From Synechococcus sp. HW_metabat.54 (GTDB lineage Bacteria > Cyanobacteriota > Cyanobacteriia > PCC-6307 > Cyanobiaceae): a DNA stretch of 7,740 nucleotides. Below the pieces are notes generated by a model. It saw nothing but the letters and a program-made list of their open reading frames with translations, did no database searches and had not been told where the DNA came from. This document shows, in pieces, positions 6,521 through 7,740 of the stretch (positions are counted from its first letter, which is position 1; each line of letters opens with the position of its first letter). The DNA lies in contig JAAZVJ010000040.1 in NCBI GenBank assembly GCA_018623675.1, forward strand, positions 1-7,740, read 5' to 3'. The translations under genes and the position numbers were made by a program.

Positions 6521-7740
6521 GCAGCCTGAGGCAACAACTCCGCTGGATGCTGCTCCAACACCTTGGCCAGATAACGACCGGTGTGACTGGTGGGGTGCTG
6601 AGCCACCTCTTCAGGAGTGCCCGTGACCACAATCTGACCGCCCTTATCGCCGCCTTCCGGACCGAGATCGATCAACCAATCAGAGCAGCGGATCACGTCG
6701 AGATTGTGTTCGATGCAGATGATCGAGTTGCCCTTATCCACAAGCCGCTGCATCACATCCATCAGCTTGTGCACGTCGTAAAAACTCAGACCCGTCGTCG
6801 GCTCATCGATCAAATAGAGGGTCTTGCCTGTGGCCCGGCGTGAGAGTTCGGTGGCCAACTTCACGCGCTGGGCCTCACCACCGGAGAGGGTTGGTGCGGG
6901 CTGGCCGAGTTTCACGTAACCGAGCCCCACATCCACCAGGGTGCGCAGACGATCGGCCGCCTGGGGAATGGCAGAGAACACATCCGCGGCCTGCTCCACC
7001 GTCATCTCGAGCACGTCGGCGATGGTGTGACCCTTGTAGGTCACCTGCAACGTCTCACGGTTGAAGCGAGCTCCCTTGCACACGTCGCACTGCACGTAGA
7101 CGTCGGGCAGGAAATTCATCTCAATCACGTTCACACCCTGGCCGCGGCAAGCCTCACAGCGGCCCCCCTTCACGTTGAAGCTGAACTGACCCACCTGATA
7201 GCCGCGAGCCTTCGCTTCCACCGTGGCGGCGAACACCTGGCGGATCGGATCAAAGGCTCCGGTGTAGGTCGCCGGATTGGAGCGGGGGGTGCGACCGATC
7301 GGTGACTGATCGATCACGATCACCTTGTCGATCGACTTGAGACCGCGCAGCTCGCCCAAACCTGAGGGGAACGGCACCTTGTGGCCCAAACCGTTCTCGA
7401 GAGCCGGGTGAAGCAGCTCGTTCACCAGGGTGCTTTTGCCACTGCCGCTCACACCGGTGACCGACACCAAGCGACCGAGTGGAAACTCCACGCTGACATC
7501 GCGCAGGTTGTTGCGCGCGCAGTTGAGCAGCTTGAGGCTGCGGCTGCCGGCATTGCGCCGCTCCGCAGGCGTGGGAATCGAGCGGCGACCGCTGAGGTAG
7601 GCACCAGTGAGGGAGTCTTCCGCGTTCAGGAGCGTGTCGAGATCACCCTCAGCCACGATGTGGCCACCATGCACGCCCGCACCAGGCCCGATATCCACCA
7701 GGTAATCCGCCGCCCGAATCGTGTCTTCGTCGTGCTCCAC
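6517..7740 (-). CDS. uvrA: UvrA, excinuclease ABC subunit A (C-terminal part; 5' end outside window)
   Basis: Damage-recognition ATPase of nucleotide excision repair; the dimer loads UvrB at lesions. The visible 407 residues begin at the end of the first ATPase domain ([12 protein letters not shown], then the IGPGAG...HGG segment) and include the whole second domain. Motifs in order: Walker [10 protein letters not shown] (96-104), the UvrA-specific [14 protein letters not shown] (148-161), a CX2C-X19-CX2C zinc module (Cys195, 198, 218, 221), signature [12 protein letters not shown] (285-296), Walker [11 protein letters not shown] (308-317), the switch His in CIEHNLD and the LGPEGG...GG end. 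After Walker B it reads GLSFYD, where E. coli has GLHF. The frame is open at the window edge and the first codon is an internal Val, so roughly the N-terminal half of a ~950-residue protein is missing. The stop overlaps the hydrolase start by four bases. Confidence 0.98.
   Translation of the reverse strand: MEHDEDTIRAADYLVDIGPGAGVHGGHIVAEGDLDTLLNAEDSLTGAYLSGRRSIPTPAERRNAGSRSLKLLNCARNNLRDVSVEFPLGRLVSVTGVSGSGKSTLVNELLHPALENGLGHKVPFPSGLGELRGLKSIDKVIVIDQSPIGRTPRSNPATYTGAFDPIRQVFAATVEAKARGYQVGQFSFNVKGGRCEACRGQGVNVIEMNFLPDVYVQCDVCKGARFNRETLQVTYKGHTIADVLEMTVEQAADVFSAIPQAADRLRTLVDVGLGYVKLGQPAPTLSGGEAQRVKLATELSRRATGKTLYLIDEPTTGLSFYDVHKLMDVMQRLVDKGNSIICIEHNLDVIRCSDWLIDLGPEGGDKGGQIVVTGTPEEVAQHPTSHTGRYLAKVLEQHPAELLPQAA

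Noticed and set aside
1..7740. Mobile elements, CRISPR arrays, tRNA/rRNA genes, HIP1 octamers (GCGATCGC), toxin-antitoxin or defence genes
   Set aside because: Looked for on both strands by eye; no spaced repeat array, transposase, cloverleaf-like segment or paired small toxin/antitoxin frames were found, and no GCGATCGC site was noticed.

Overview
This GC-rich window looks like a chromosomal segment of a marine picocyanobacterium, most probably Synechococcus of the marine subcluster or a close relative. That assignment is from recall of protein character, not from a search. It rests on a cyanobacterial-type sucrose-phosphate synthase with a fused HAD domain, a DUF1400-type exported alpha/beta hydrolase, a small hypothetical protein (MAYFTWKEAG...) that resembles ones I recall from picocyanobacteria, and dense gene packing. 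I found no mobile element, CRISPR array, tRNA, rRNA or prophage gene, and base composition does not shift visibly along the window.

Layout, left to right. On the + strand are the 3' part of mraY (lipid I synthesis; its 5' end lies outside the window) and an 82-residue conserved-looking hypothetical with a good Shine-Dalgarno. A short minus-strand ORF for a probable single-pass membrane protein follows. It converges on the 82-residue gene and meets purT head to head: the two ATG codons overlap within one CATG. purT (+, formate-dependent GAR transformylase) is complete and ends 8 bases from the end of the convergent sucrose-phosphate synthase gene (-). A strong 9-bp hairpin lies inside the sps 3' coding end, just past the purT stop. 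Further right, all on the minus strand, are a 273-base intergenic region with four small inverted repeats and an intrinsic terminator, a secreted or lipid-facing alpha/beta hydrolase (DUF1400 type), and the C-terminal part of uvrA. The hydrolase start overlaps the uvrA stop by 4 bases.

The genes do not form one pathway. They are housekeeping functions (cell wall, purines, DNA excision repair) beside one osmolyte gene (sucrose) and lineage-specific genes of unknown role. The probable minus-strand transcription unit is uvrA then hydrolase, ending at the terminator near 4803-4823. sps would then need its own promoter in the roughly 75 bases between that terminator and its start.

I do not see an undescribed multi-gene system here. 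The items most worth checking are the degenerate phosphatase motifs in the SPS HAD domain, the structured intergenic region upstream of sps (possible small RNA or structured 3' UTR), the head-to-head start overlap at 1415-1418, and the hairpin at the purT/sps convergent junction.
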